Shown in pieces: positions 25,740-34,606 of a DNA stretch of 64,000 nucleotides; position 1 is the stretch's first letter, and each line of letters opens with the position of its first letter. Below the pieces are notes generated by a model. The model was not told the origin of the DNA. It ran no database searches and saw only the letters and a program-made list of their open reading frames with translations. A program made the translations under genes and the position numbers. The stretch comes from Methylococcales bacterium (GTDB lineage Bacteria > Pseudomonadota > Gammaproteobacteria > Methylococcales > Methylomonadaceae). The DNA is taken from the NCBI GenBank assembly GCA_030753675.1, contig JASMBU010000002.1, positions 62,001-126,000 of the forward strand. The letters run 5' to 3'.

Positions 25740-27437
25740 TTATTCAAAGCGATCGGTCACAGCGCCTTCAGAGGCGGAGTTAACAAGTTTGGCATATTTG
25801 GCTAAAACACCACGAGTGTAACGAGGAGCCGGTGCTTGCCAGCGTTCTAGGCGACGATTTATTTCATGTTCGTTTAAATCAATATGTAGAATGTTTTTTT
25901 CAGCATCGATCGTGATAGTGTCGCCATCTTCAACAATGGCAAGTGGACCACCAACATAAGCCTCAGGGGTAATATGCCCAACAACAAAACCATGGGTGCC
26001 ACCTGAAAAACGACCGTCAGTAATCAAGGCAACATCTTGCCCCAGACCTTTACCCATAACGGCTGAGGTAGGTGAAAGCATTTCACGCATTCCTGGGCCA
26101 CCTTTGGGGCCTTCATAACGAATGACAATAACGTCGCCTTTAATAATATCCCCATTTAAAACGCTTTGCAGGGCCTGTTCTTCACAATCAAAAACTTTTG
26201 CAGAACCTGTGAAAGTAAGCCCCTCTTTACCCGTTATTTTGGCAACAGCACCTTCAGATGCAAGATTGCCGCGTAGAATGACTAAATGGCTCTCGGATTT
26301 GATTGGCTTGTCTAGTGGTCGAATCATATCCTGGTTTTTGGGGTAGGGGGCTACATTAGCGAGGTTTTCTGCCAAAGTTTTGCCGGTGACTGTTAAGCAG
26401 TCACCGTGCAGTAAGCCGTGGTCGAGTAAAATCTTCATGAGTGGTTGAATGCCGCCAATTTCAATCAGTTCAGCCATCTGGTAGCGGCCGCTAGGTTTTA
26501 AATCAGCAACCATTGGGACTCTTTTTCCGATGCGGGTAAAGTCATCTAAAGTGATATCAATATCAGTGGCGCTGGCCATGGCTAGAATATGTAAAACGGC
26601 ATTGGTAGACCCTCCCAGCGCTATAATAACGGTAATGGCATTTTCGAATGCCTGTTTAGTCATAATATCACGTGGCTTAATGTCATTATTGACTAGGCTT
26701 AGTACGGCTTTCCCAGCACGTTCGCAGTCCATTTTCTTGTCGTCTGAGATCGCTGTTTGGGCTGAGCTATTGGACAAGCTCATACCTAATGCCTCAATGG
26801 CTGAAGCCATCGTATTAGCCGTGTACATGCCACCGCATGATCCGGCACCAGGGATGGCTTTGCTTTCAATAGCAGACAGATCAGCATCATCAATTTTATC
26901 GTTAGCGCGTTGGCCTACGGCTTCAAAAACAGAAACCACGTCGAGTTTTTTTTTGTTATGGCAGCCGGGCATGATCGTTCCACCGTAGACAAAAATGGCT
27001 GGACGATTTAAGCGGGCAAGGGCAATCATGCAACCGGGCATATTTTTATCACAGCCACCAATAGCAACAACGCCATCAAACCCCTGGCAGCCGACAACGG
27101 TTTCAATTGAATCGGCAATAACTTCCCTGGAGACTAATGAATATTTCATCCCTTCAGTGCCCATCGAAATGCCATCTGAAATAGTTATGGTGTTAAAAAT
27201 AACGGCTTTGCCATCAACGGAATTAATACCCTCGGCAGCATAATCGGCTAATTTGTTAATGTGCATGTTACAAGGGGTAACCATGCTCCACGTTGAAGCG
27301 ACACCTATTTGTGGTTTAGAGAAATCGTTGGTCGTAAATCCTACAGCATGAAGCATGGCGCGACTCGGGGCGCGCTCCATTCCATCTACTATTTTGGAAG
27401 AGAATGTTCTGTTATTTTTGTCAGCTGAATTTGTCAT
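25740..27437 (-). CDS. ilvD: Dihydroxy-acid dehydratase
   Basis: Fe-S dehydratase of branched-chain amino acid synthesis, 565 residues. Cluster cysteines are in [10 protein letters not shown] (about 118-127) and in [12 protein letters not shown]. The C-terminal G-L-T-F-T-G-S and [11 protein letters not shown] motifs are intact. The length is that of the shorter IlvD group. It lies between the SH3-domain gene and argA on the minus strand. Other ilv genes are not in the window. Confidence 0.97.
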   Translation of the reverse strand: MTNSADKNNRTFSSKIVDGMERAPSRAMLHAVGFTTNDFSKPQIGVASTWSMVTPCNMHINKLADYAAEGINSVDGKAVIFNTITISDGISMGTEGMKYSLVSREVIADSIETVVGCQGFDGVVAIGGCDKNMPGCMIALARLNRPAIFVYGGTIMPGCHNKKKLDVVSVFEAVGQRANDKIDDADLSAIESKAIPGAGSCGGMYTANTMASAIEALGMSLSNSSAQTAISDDKKMDCERAGKAVLSLVNNDIKPRDIMTKQAFENAITVIIALGGSTNAVLHILAMASATDIDITLDDFTRIGKRVPMVADLKPSGRYQMAELIEIGGIQPLMKILLDHGLLHGDCLTVTGKTLAENLANVAPYPKNQDMIRPLDKPIKSESHLVILRGNLASEGAVAKITGKEGLTFTGSAKVFDCEEQALQSVLNGDIIKGDVIVIRYEGPKGGPGMREMLSPTSAVMGKGLGQDVALITDGRFSGGTHGFVVGHITPEAYVGGPLAIVEDGDTITIDAEKNILHIDLNEHEINRRLERWQAPAPRYTRGVLAKYAKLVNSASEGAVTDRFE

Positions 27438-27476
27438 GGCCTGATGTCCTAAATAATCTGTTGAGAGGTGGGTAGT

Positions 27477-28148
27477 TTATAAACTGTCCCAGCTATTAGT
27501 GCGTCTATGCCAGCTTATTTTGGGAATAAGCAGGCCAAAAAATATGCCAAAAAAAGTAAGAATGCCACCGTAAAGGAACCAATCTTGGTTTGCACTATCT
27601 TGTAATGTTTGTTTTTCTCTTTTAAGTTTTTCGTTTTCGCGTTCAATTTTAACTAAACGTTCTTGGAATTGGTCGCGTTGTTGTTTTAAGAGAATGGCAT
27701 TGGCTGCAGTTTGTTTGATTTCGGCGAGTTCATTGCTAAGGCGTATTTTTTCTTTGCCGAGTGTATTGTTTGATTGGGCATTTTTTTTATTCGATGCCGA
27801 AAGCGTGGTTAATCTTTGTTGTGCGGTTTTAAGGTCTGATTGTAATTGTGCATTGTTTTTCTTTACGTCATTCAGTAACCAGCGCGCCGTGGGTTGCTTT
27901 TTTGTGTAACGCGTTAGGATGTAGCCTGTTTGATTTGCATCGATTTGTACGGCGGTATAGCCTGTGTCTGCGTTGTGATTAATAACCTCTAGTGGTGATC
28001 CGCTTGGGAGCATTGTGAGGATTTTGTGTTGTGTACTCATTCCGCTACGAACCTCTATTTTTAATGTATCAGTGACGTAAACAGTTTCAGCGAAAACGTT
28101 ATAAGCGTTACTTAACAAAAGAGTGAGTAAAAGTAATTTTTTTATCAT
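27477..28148 (-). CDS. SH3-domain protein with coiled coil and C-terminal membrane anchor
   Basis: 223 residues from the ATG at 28148. A TTG 36 bases further up would only lengthen the n-region. Signal peptide (M-I-K-K-L-L-L-L-T-L-L-L), then a bacterial SH3 domain (V-Y-V-T-D-T-L-K-I-E-V-R-S-G to about 80), then a long coiled coil (about 95-185), then one transmembrane helix near the C-terminus followed by basic residues. This is the YgiM-type architecture. Its role is unknown; envelope or peptidoglycan association is the usual suggestion. It is flanked by argF and ilvD on the same strand. Confidence 0.85.
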   Translation of the reverse strand: MIKKLLLLTLLLSNAYNVFAETVYVTDTLKIEVRSGMSTQHKILTMLPSGSPLEVINHNADTGYTAVQIDANQTGYILTRYTKKQPTARWLLNDVKKNNAQLQSDLKTAQQRLTTLSASNKKNAQSNNTLGKEKIRLSNELAEIKQTAANAILLKQQRDQFQERLVKIERENEKLKREKQTLQDSANQDWFLYGGILTFFGIFFGLLIPKISWHRRTNSWDSL

Positions 28149-28203
28149 GGTTGTTTTAGAATTGACGTTTGCGTAGGAGTACAAGTTTTTATCATACTTG
28201 ATT

Positions 28204-29100
28204 TTAGGTCATTAATAATTCTAGAAGCGCTTTTTGAGCATGTAATCTGTTTTCTGCTTCATCAAAAACAACGCTTTGTGGTCCGTCAATAACGTCAGCA
28301 TCAACTTCTTCTCCTCGGTGTGCGGGTAGGCAGTGCATAAACAAGGCATCAGGATGAGCATTGTCCATTATTTTATCGGTTACCGCAAAGTTGGCAAATG
28401 CTTGTTCACGTTTTTGTTGTTCTTGTTCTTGCCCCATGCTGGCCCAAACATCAGTGACAATTAAATCTGCATTTTTGCTGGCAGTTAAGGCGTCTGGAAA
28501 TAATTTTATATTTGATTGTGCCGATGCGATTAGGGTGTCATCAGGGTGGTAATCTGTTGGGCTAGCAATGTTAAGATTAAAGTTAAGTATTTTGGCCGCG
28601 TTGATATATGAATTGCACATATTGTTTCCATCACCAATCCAGGTGACTGTTTTTCCAGTAATGTCGCCACGGTGTTCAAAATAGGTTTGCATGTCAGCAA
28701 GAAGTTGGCACGGGTGTAGTAGATCTGTTAAGCCGTTGATAACGGGGACGCTCGAGAACTGCGCAAATGTTGTAACAGTTTTATGGTGGTGTGTTCTGAG
28801 CATGATCACATCAACCATACTAGAGATTACACGGGCACTATCTTCTAACGGTTCGCCACGGCCTAGCTGGGTATCTTTGGGAGATAAAAAAATGGCGCTA
28901 CCACCAAATTGAATCATGCCGGTTTCAAAAGAAATTCGTGTCCGGGTCGATGATTTCTCGAAAATCATGCCTAATACTTTATTTTTTAAGGGTGTGTAGT
29001 CAGGGTCTCTATGCTGCTTAAGTTCGATAGCACGATAGATGAGTTGCTTAAGTTCTATAGTCGTTAAGTCAGCTAGGCTGATAAAATGTCTTGGAGTCAT
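28204..29100 (-). CDS. argF: Ornithine carbamoyltransferase
   Basis: Forms citrulline from ornithine and carbamoyl phosphate. 298 residues. The carbamoyl-phosphate site S-S-T-R-T-R is at about 50-55, H-P-C-Q-L-L-A-D near 130, and the ornithine-binding D-V-W-A-S-M-G and [10 protein letters not shown] follow. These residues distinguish it from aspartate carbamoyltransferase. The start lies 18 bases after the argD stop, so the two genes form an arginine operon. Confidence 0.97.
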   Translation of the reverse strand: MTPRHFISLADLTTIELKQLIYRAIELKQHRDPDYTPLKNKVLGMIFEKSSTRTRISFETGMIQFGGSAIFLSPKDTQLGRGEPLEDSARVISSMVDVIMLRTHHHKTVTTFAQFSSVPVINGLTDLLHPCQLLADMQTYFEHRGDITGKTVTWIGDGNNMCNSYINAAKILNFNLNIASPTDYHPDDTLIASAQSNIKLFPDALTASKNADLIVTDVWASMGQEQEQQKREQAFANFAVTDKIMDNAHPDALFMHCLPAHRGEEVDADVIDGPQSVVFDEAENRLHAQKALLELLMT

Positions 29101-29118
29101 GGGTTTTGAAGTAAAAAA

Positions 29119-30294
29119 TTAGAGAGGCCGGGTATTTTCGACAAGGACCTGAATTGTATCTGCTAATAAAGTAATTTGTTCGTCAGAAATAATCAGTGGT
29201 GGTAGCAGTCGAATGACCTTTTCTGCCGTAATATTGATCAGGACTTTTTGATCAAGTGCTTCTTGAGTTAAAGCCGAGCAAGGTTGTGTCAGTTCAATAG
29301 CAATCATCATGCCTTGGTGACGAATTTCAGCCACAAGGGGGTGGCAATTTAGGCGTTTGCTAATTTGATCGACAATTTTGTTGCCTTGGGTTGTAGCGGC
29401 TTGAATTAAATTATCTTTTTGGATGACATCTAGTACGGATAATGCAGCGCGACAAGCTAATAAATTGCCGCCAAAGGTAGAGCCATGTTTTCCAGCGGTA
29501 AGCAGTTGTGCGGCTTTTCCGGTTGCTAAGCAGGCGCCAATAGGGACGCCATTACCTAGTGCTTTAGCTAAAGTGCAAATGTCAGGTAATATGTCGTTAT
29601 GCTGATAGGCTAAGAAGCGACCGGTTCTTCCTATTCCTGTTTGGATTTCATCAAGTATAAGTAATAGCTTGTGTTGGTCACATAATTGTCGAACCTTGTT
29701 AAGGTAGTTGGGTGCTGGAATATTGACCCCACCTTCGCCTTGGATAGGTTCAGCCATAACGGCAACAATGTCTGAGTTGTCGGCAATCACTTTTTCAATG
29801 GCAGATAGATCATTAAACGGGACGTGTATGAACCCGTCCACTAATGGCGTAAATCCCTGATGTACTTTGGGGTTGCCCGTGGCACTTAGTGTCGCTAATG
29901 TACGGCCATGGAAACTATTGTTCATGACTATAATGGTCGGTTGCGCAATGCCTTGTGAGTGGCCATAAAGACGCGCCAGTTTAATAGCAGCTTCATTCGC
30001 TTCGGCACCTGAGTTGCAGAAGAAAGCATTACTCATTCCAGAAAGTTGCGTTAATTGATTGGCCAGCTCGCTTTGTAATGTTATTTCATAAAGGTTAGAG
30101 GTATGCAATAGCAGGCGACTTTGTTCCGCAATGGCTTGGTGAATGGCTGGGTGGGCATGGCCTAGATTACAGACAGCAATGCCAGAGAGCGCGTCAAGGT
30201 AACGAACATTATTTTGATCCCATAGCCAAGCACCTTGTCCTCGAGTAAAACTGACAGGTAGTCGTGCATAGGTTGGCATTATAGCGTTGCTCAT
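29119..30294 (-). CDS. argD: Acetylornithine aminotransferase
   Basis: Class III PLP aminotransferase of 391 residues. Family motifs are F-C-N-S-G-A-E-A-N-E-A-A-I-K, the cofactor Asp in L-I-L-D-E-I-Q-T-G-I-G-R-T-G and the PLP lysine in T-L-A-K-A-L-G-N-G. It may also act as succinyldiaminopimelate aminotransferase, as related enzymes do. It is the first gene of the leftward run argD-argF-SH3-ilvD-argA-cpdA. Confidence 0.96.
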   Translation of the reverse strand: MSNAIMPTYARLPVSFTRGQGAWLWDQNNVRYLDALSGIAVCNLGHAHPAIHQAIAEQSRLLLHTSNLYEITLQSELANQLTQLSGMSNAFFCNSGAEANEAAIKLARLYGHSQGIAQPTIIVMNNSFHGRTLATLSATGNPKVHQGFTPLVDGFIHVPFNDLSAIEKVIADNSDIVAVMAEPIQGEGGVNIPAPNYLNKVRQLCDQHKLLLILDEIQTGIGRTGRFLAYQHNDILPDICTLAKALGNGVPIGACLATGKAAQLLTAGKHGSTFGGNLLACRAALSVLDVIQKDNLIQAATTQGNKIVDQISKRLNCHPLVAEIRHQGMMIAIELTQPCSALTQEALDQKVLINITAEKVIRLLPPLIISDEQITLLADTIQVLVENTRPL

Positions 30295-30453
30295 AAGTGT
30301 TTCATTAATCTAGTTTCTTCTCTGAAGAAGTTTAAGAAACTCTTCATTATATAGGTATAGATTTAATAATTCAGTAAGTAAATGGGTGGTTTGGTGGGAT
30401 ATGTTTAGTTTTTTAAATATTTTTTGATAGAATATCCCTTTTAGGAGTGAAAA

Positions 30454-30774
30454 ATGGGTGTAAACGAAAGAATTAAAGAGCAGTTAGAGGCCAATCCTAT
30501 TATGCTTTATATGAAAGGAACGCCTGATTTTCCACAATGTGGTTTTTCAGGACAGGCCGTTCAAGTGTTAAAAGCTTGCGAGGTAAAGTTTTCTCATACG
30601 AATGTTTTTGAAGATCTTGAGATTAGAGAAGGGTTGAAAATATATTCGCAGTGGCCAACTTATCCGCAGTTATATGTTGACGGTGTTTTGGTCGGCGGTG
30701 CTGATATTGTGATGGACCTTTATCAAAAAGGTGAATTGCAAACTTTGTTAGCTAATGTAGGTCAGTCTACATAG
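30454..30774 (+). CDS. grxD: Monothiol glutaredoxin (Grx4 family)
   Basis: 106 residues. The monothiol active site is C-G-F-S within F-P-Q-C-G-F-S-G-Q-A-V (about 27-37), after M-K-G-T-P. W-P-T-Y-P-Q-L-Y and G-G-A-D-I form the glutathione site. Such proteins bind and transfer [2Fe-2S] clusters with BolA partners rather than acting as classical reductases. AGGAG sits just before the ATG. It is monocistronic and diverges from argD. Confidence 0.95.
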   Translation: MGVNERIKEQLEANPIMLYMKGTPDFPQCGFSGQAVQVLKACEVKFSHTNVFEDLEIREGLKIYSQWPTYPQLYVDGVLVGGADIVMDLYQKGELQTLLANVGQST

Positions 30775-30835
30775 CTGTTCTTTGACGCGAGAGAGTAACC
30801 ATCTTGTGTCAAGGCGATAGAGTCGCATTTTTCGG

Positions 30836-31465
30836 TTACTTATGCTCCTCAAGGTTGGACAGAGCCTGCCATCGATTCACAATGCCGCAAAATAATTCAG
30901 CAGTTTGTTGCGCATCATAGAGAGCAGAATGCGCTTTGTTATTATCCCATTCGAGCCCTGCTTTCTTCGCTGCTTTTGCGAGAACGGTTTGACCGTACGC
31001 AAGCCCGCCAAGTGTTGCTGTATCAAATGAGCTAAAAGGGTGAAAAGGGCTTCTTTTGATCTTTGAGCGATGTAAGGCGGCATTTAAAAAACTTAAATCA
31101 AAGGCTGGGTTGTGCCCAACAAGGATGGCCCGGGTACACTCATTGCGTTTAACGGCTTCCTTAATAGGCTTGAATATTTCTTGCAGTGCAGTTTTTTCTG
31201 CTATAGCCATCCGAAAGGGGTGGAAAGGCTTGATGCCGGTAAAATCAAGAGCGGCTTGGTCGAGTTCGGCATTGTCAAAAGGAATTATGGCTTTTGAATG
31301 GCTTTCTGTAATTGTTAATTGCATGTCTTCATTGTATTCAACGACAATGGCTGCAATTTCTAATAAAGGATTTTTTTTGGGGTTGAAGCCGGCAGTTTCT
31401 ATATCAACAATAACAGGAAGGTAGCCACGAAATCGTTCATTGATGGGCTGTTTTTTTGCATTCAT
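30836..31465 (-). CDS. rnt: Ribonuclease T
   Basis: DEDD-type 3'-5' exonuclease that trims tRNA and other stable RNA 3' ends. 209 residues, the normal length. Exo I is V-D-I-E-T-A-G-F (Asp and Glu), exo II is V-G-H-N-P-A-F-D, and exo III is H-S-A-L-Y-D-A-Q with the catalytic His and Asp. The N-terminal R-F-R-G-Y-L-P-V-I-V-D-I-E-T-A-G-F is a close match to gammaproteobacterial RNase T. Confidence 0.96.
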   Translation of the reverse strand: MNAKKQPINERFRGYLPVIVDIETAGFNPKKNPLLEIAAIVVEYNEDMQLTITESHSKAIIPFDNAELDQAALDFTGIKPFHPFRMAIAEKTALQEIFKPIKEAVKRNECTRAILVGHNPAFDLSFLNAALHRSKIKRSPFHPFSSFDTATLGGLAYGQTVLAKAAKKAGLEWDNNKAHSALYDAQQTAELFCGIVNRWQALSNLEEHK

Positions 31466-31609
31466 AAGTTATAGGGCGTTGTCGAGTTGGCTTAAGGCAA
31501 TGTTGAATAGAAACTTGATTGTCTTAGATAAGGTCGAAAAAAAAAATCTTTTATGATATGTTAACGCTTTATACACGATATTATATGGAAACTTTTAGGT
31601 GTTAGGGAA

Positions 31610-32332
31610 ATGAAAATAAATAATACAGGTGCTAGTTGGTTGACAGCTGTGGCGTTAGCTTTTTTTATGCTTGTGGGTTCGGGTAACGTTTTAGCCGACG
31701 ATCCCATGGAAGATTGGAACCGCGATGTTTTATCATTCAATGATGGAGTAGATGATTATTTCCTAAAGCCGGTCAGTGAAGGCTATCAGTGGGTGATGCC
31801 TGATTTTGCAGATACAGGGGTCAGTAATTTTTTCAACAATCTGGATGATATCGGTGTTTTTATCAATGACCTTTTTCAATTGAAACTAGTGCAGGGTGGG
31901 TCGGATTTGGGTCGTTTTTTAGTGAATTCAACCGTTGGAGTCGGTGGCTTTATTGATGTGGCAACGATGATTGATTTACCTAAGCATCAAGAAGATTTTG
32001 GTCAGACCCTAGCTTTTTGGGGAGTATCGTCAGGTCCTTATATGGTTGTGCCTTTTCTGGGCTCCTCCACGCCACGTGGGATTGTTGGTCTGTTAGGTGA
32101 TATTGCCATGCACCCCTTATCTTATATAGGTATTCCGGCTGTGAGTTTTGGTGCAGGTGCATTGCTTGCGCTTGATGAAAGTTCAGATAACTTAAATACG
32201 CGGAAAATTGCTGAAGAAGCAGCTTTAGACCGTTATTCGTTTTTGAAAGATGCTTATATACAGAAGCGGCAATTTTTGGTTTCAGATGGTGACATGCCAG
32301 ATGATTTTGAAGTTCTGATTGATATGGAGTAA
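31610..32332 (+). CDS. mlaA: MlaA/VacJ-family outer membrane lipid-asymmetry protein lacking a lipobox
   Basis: 240 residues matching the VacJ/MlaA domain: D-P-M-E-D-W-N-R-D-V-L-S-F-N-D at the start of the mature part, then F-F-N-N-L-D-D-I, L-G-R-F-L-V-N-S-T-V-G and W-G-V-S-S-G-P-Y-M-V-V-P-F-L-G-S-S. The family removes misplaced phospholipids from the outer leaflet. The signal peptide (residues 1-29) ends V-L-A-D-D with no cysteine, so the usual lipid anchor is absent. It stands alone, without mlaBCDEF nearby. Confidence 0.88.
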   Translation: MKINNTGASWLTAVALAFFMLVGSGNVLADDPMEDWNRDVLSFNDGVDDYFLKPVSEGYQWVMPDFADTGVSNFFNNLDDIGVFINDLFQLKLVQGGSDLGRFLVNSTVGVGGFIDVATMIDLPKHQEDFGQTLAFWGVSSGPYMVVPFLGSSTPRGIVGLLGDIAMHPLSYIGIPAVSFGAGALLALDESSDNLNTRKIAEEAALDRYSFLKDAYIQKRQFLVSDGDMPDDFEVLIDME

Positions 32333-32366
32333 CCAAAGCGTCAGCTTTTTATTTCGACTTTTTGTA

Positions 32367-32402
32367 AAGGGGTGTGTTTTAAGATAACACGCCCCTTTTT
32401 TT
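32367..32402. terminator. Intrinsic terminator between mlaA-like gene and pyrC
   Basis: AAGGGGTGTGTT pairs with AACACGCCCCTT (one T-G pair) around a short AT loop and ends in a T tract. It ends the mlaA transcript. On the other strand it would also follow pyrC, though the A run there is weaker. Confidence 0.85.
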
Positions 32403-32404
32403 AT

Positions 32405-33436
32405 TTATATAATTTTCCAGGTACAGTGTTGGCCTGCATTGAGCGGTATGATTTCGTGCTCATCTGACGGGTAGGCTGTAGGAATGTCCCAGTTTTCTTT
32501 AACGAGACAAAGTGTTGACGTATTCCGCGGGAGTTGATAGAAATCAGCGCCAAAATGACTGGCAAATCCTTCTAGCTTTGAGAGTGCGTCGGCTTGTTCA
32601 AAAATTTCGGCATAAAATTCAATAGCAGCATGAGCGGAAAAGCAGCCGGCACATCCACAGCTTGATTCTTTATGGTGTCTTAGGTGTGGGGCACTATCCG
32701 ACCCTAGAAAGAACTTAGGGTTGCCGCTGGTTGCGGCGGCGATGAGTGCTTGTCGATGGATTTCTCGTTTGATGATAGGGAGGCAGTAATGATGGGGTTT
32801 AATGCCGCCCACTAAAAAAGCATTTCGATTAAACATAAGGTGTTGAGGCGTAATCGTGGCTGCAACGTGTTGAGGTTGTGTTTGAATGAAATGAACAGCT
32901 TCTTTTGTTGTTATGTGTTCGAGTACGATGCGTAACGCAGGAAATTTTTGAATTATCGTGGTTAAGTGGCGTTCAATAAAAACTTTTTCACGGTCGAAGA
33001 TATCTATATCACTGTCGGTGACTTCACCATGAATTAGCAGTGGAATAGCCAGCTTCTGCATGGTTTCTAGCAACGGGTATGTTTTTTCTAATTGTGAGAT
33101 GCCTGATTGAGAATTAGTGGTGGCACCTGAAGGGTACAATTTAAAACCATGGATGTGCTCGGATTCAGCGGCGTCATGAATGTCTTTTACTGAGGTGGAG
33201 TCAGTTAGGTACAGAGTCATTAAAGGGTTGAAGTCACTTTTTTTAGGAAGTGCGTGAAGAATTTCATTGCGATACTGAAGCGCTTTAGAGACCGTTGTTA
33301 CCGGCGGATTCAGGTTAGGCATAATAATGGCTCTTTTGAAGCGTTTAGCTGTGTGTGAAATAACAGTTTTTAGTAATTTTCCTGATCGCACATGGATGTG
33401 CCAGTCGTCCGGGGTGGTAATGGTTATCTTATTCAT
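32405..33436 (-). CDS. pyrC: Dihydroorotase (class II)
   Basis: Zinc amidohydrolase of pyrimidine synthesis, 343 residues. The metal-binding D-W-H-I-H-V-R lies at residues 11-17, followed by M-P-N-L-N-P-P. The carboxylated lysine is in F-K-L-Y-P-S-G-A-T-T-N. Further ligands are in L-I-H-G-E-V and L-E-H-I-T-T. The F-L-G-S-D-S-A-P-H segment holds the catalytic Asp. Length and motifs fit the short PyrC type rather than the longer class I enzymes. Confidence 0.97.
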   Translation of the reverse strand: MNKITITTPDDWHIHVRSGKLLKTVISHTAKRFKRAIIMPNLNPPVTTVSKALQYRNEILHALPKKSDFNPLMTLYLTDSTSVKDIHDAAESEHIHGFKLYPSGATTNSQSGISQLEKTYPLLETMQKLAIPLLIHGEVTDSDIDIFDREKVFIERHLTTIIQKFPALRIVLEHITTKEAVHFIQTQPQHVAATITPQHLMFNRNAFLVGGIKPHHYCLPIIKREIHRQALIAAATSGNPKFFLGSDSAPHLRHHKESSCGCAGCFSAHAAIEFYAEIFEQADALSKLEGFASHFGADFYQLPRNTSTLCLVKENWDIPTAYPSDEHEIIPLNAGQHCTWKII

Positions 33437-33526
33437 AACACCTTGTTGTTTAAGAGGCAGGTTGAAGTTGTTTGTGTGCCTGCGATGTGACTTTTTAGGC
33501 TAGGTTTTACGGGTTAACAAAGTAGA

Positions 33527-33847
33527 CTAAAACAAATGATCTTTTCTTTCGATAGTCCCTTTGAAAATATTAAGGTGGCTGAATAAGTTTTTGGGTGTGA
33601 GGCTTGTGTGCATGACGAGCTTAGTGCGAATGACAGCGGCAACCAAGAATCCTGCTATGCGGGGTCCCCATACGGGTCTGGTTTCTGATAAAAAAAGAAA
33701 GTTATCAATCCACGCCCATGCAAATTGTATGGCAAAGAAGGTGACTGCGTTGATGACAACCCATTTAAATAAGTTTGTTTTACCCGTGCGTACGCCGCCT
33801 TGATAGGTCCAGCAAAGAATGTAAATCGTTATTAAGGCATTAATCAT
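33527..33847 (-). CDS. Small uncharacterised membrane protein
   Basis: 106 residues with hydrophobic segments at about 1-14 and 28-50 and a more polar, basic C-terminus. No family was recognised. GAGCC before the ATG could serve as a weak ribosome-binding site. It is transcribed leftward and lies 90 bases upstream of the pyrC start, so co-transcription with pyrC is possible. The role is unknown. Confidence 0.6.
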   Translation of the reverse strand: MINALITIYILCWTYQGGVRTGKTNLFKWVVINAVTFFAIQFAWAWIDNFLFLSETRPVWGPRIAGFLVAAVIRTKLVMHTSLTPKNLFSHLNIFKGTIERKDHLF

Positions 33848-34196
33848 GATTGAGGCTCCTTGTTTATTTACGGTGTTGATGTCTGAAAAAATATGATTTT
33901 ACAGGCCACAGTGAAGCTATTCGTTAATAATATAACTGATTTCAACCCCCTAAACTATGCTTTAACATGGATTTTTTTTGTTGTGGTGAGGCGAGTGTTT
34001 TTTACAGTAACGTACTGGGTAAATGGGTGTTAACTTGGCGTGAGCTATGCTATCATCATGAATTTTCAAGGTTTTGACGTGTTTTAAGTACTAAGTGAGT
34101 CCCGCCACCTGAATGATTTAATACATGCGTTGTCAGTTTTCTTGTTGTTTATCCGGTTGAGAGGGTAGACGATTAATTTAAATTTTGGAGTTACAA
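33848..34196. other. Intergenic region with a possible long fmdB leader
   Basis: 349 bases between the leftward membrane-protein gene and the rightward FmdB-type gene. There is no supportable open frame. An extended -10 promoter at 34048-34056 would leave a leader of about 130 bases before the coding region. The leader has no obvious riboswitch or terminator structure by eye. Confidence 0.45.
34048..34056 (+). promoter_or_regulatory. Possible extended -10 promoter
   Basis: TGCTATCAT matches the TGnTATAAT extended -10 form with one mismatch. No good -35 lies at the usual distance, which extended -10 promoters tolerate. Confidence 0.4.
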
Positions 34197-34457
34197 ATGC
34201 CTATTTATGAATACAAATGCAAGTTTTGTGGTAACGCGCATGATGCCTTGCAGAAAATGAATGCCGAGCCGTTAACGGACTGTCCAGCGTGTCAAAAACC
34301 GGGCTTGAAAAAAATGATTTCAGCGGCGGGTTTTAGATTAAAAGGTACCGGGTGGTATGAAACTGATTTTAAAGGAAAATCTAAAACTAAAAACGAAAAA
34401 TCCACTACGGGACATTCCGCCAGTTGCGAGACAAAATCTGGCAGTTGTGGGCACTAG
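34197..34457 (+). CDS. FmdB-type zinc-ribbon protein
   Basis: 86 residues from the ATG at 34197, preceded by GGAG. An in-frame TTG at 34185 overlaps the ribosome-binding site and is rejected. M-P-I-Y-E-Y-K-C-K-F-C-G, then D-C-P-A-C-Q-K-P-G-L-K-K-M-I-S, form the FmdB/putative regulatory zinc ribbon. G-T-G-W-Y-E-T-D-F follows, then a low-complexity lysine/serine tail with C-E-T-K-S-G-S-C-G-H. It lies 150 bases before aspS, a common neighbourhood for this family. The function is not established. Confidence 0.9.
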   Translation: MPIYEYKCKFCGNAHDALQKMNAEPLTDCPACQKPGLKKMISAAGFRLKGTGWYETDFKGKSKTKNEKSTTGHSASCETKSGSCGH

Positions 34458-34606
34458 TTTAACCGCATGTTGTTTTGACCGTTGAGTGAATGTAGTGATG
34501 ATTATTTTATTGTTTGGCTTGCGTCAATATTTTTAAGGCCTGTACTTGCAATAGTTAGGCTAAAAAAGTAATATCGACGCTTTTTTTGATTAGGTAAGAG
34601 AGCATT

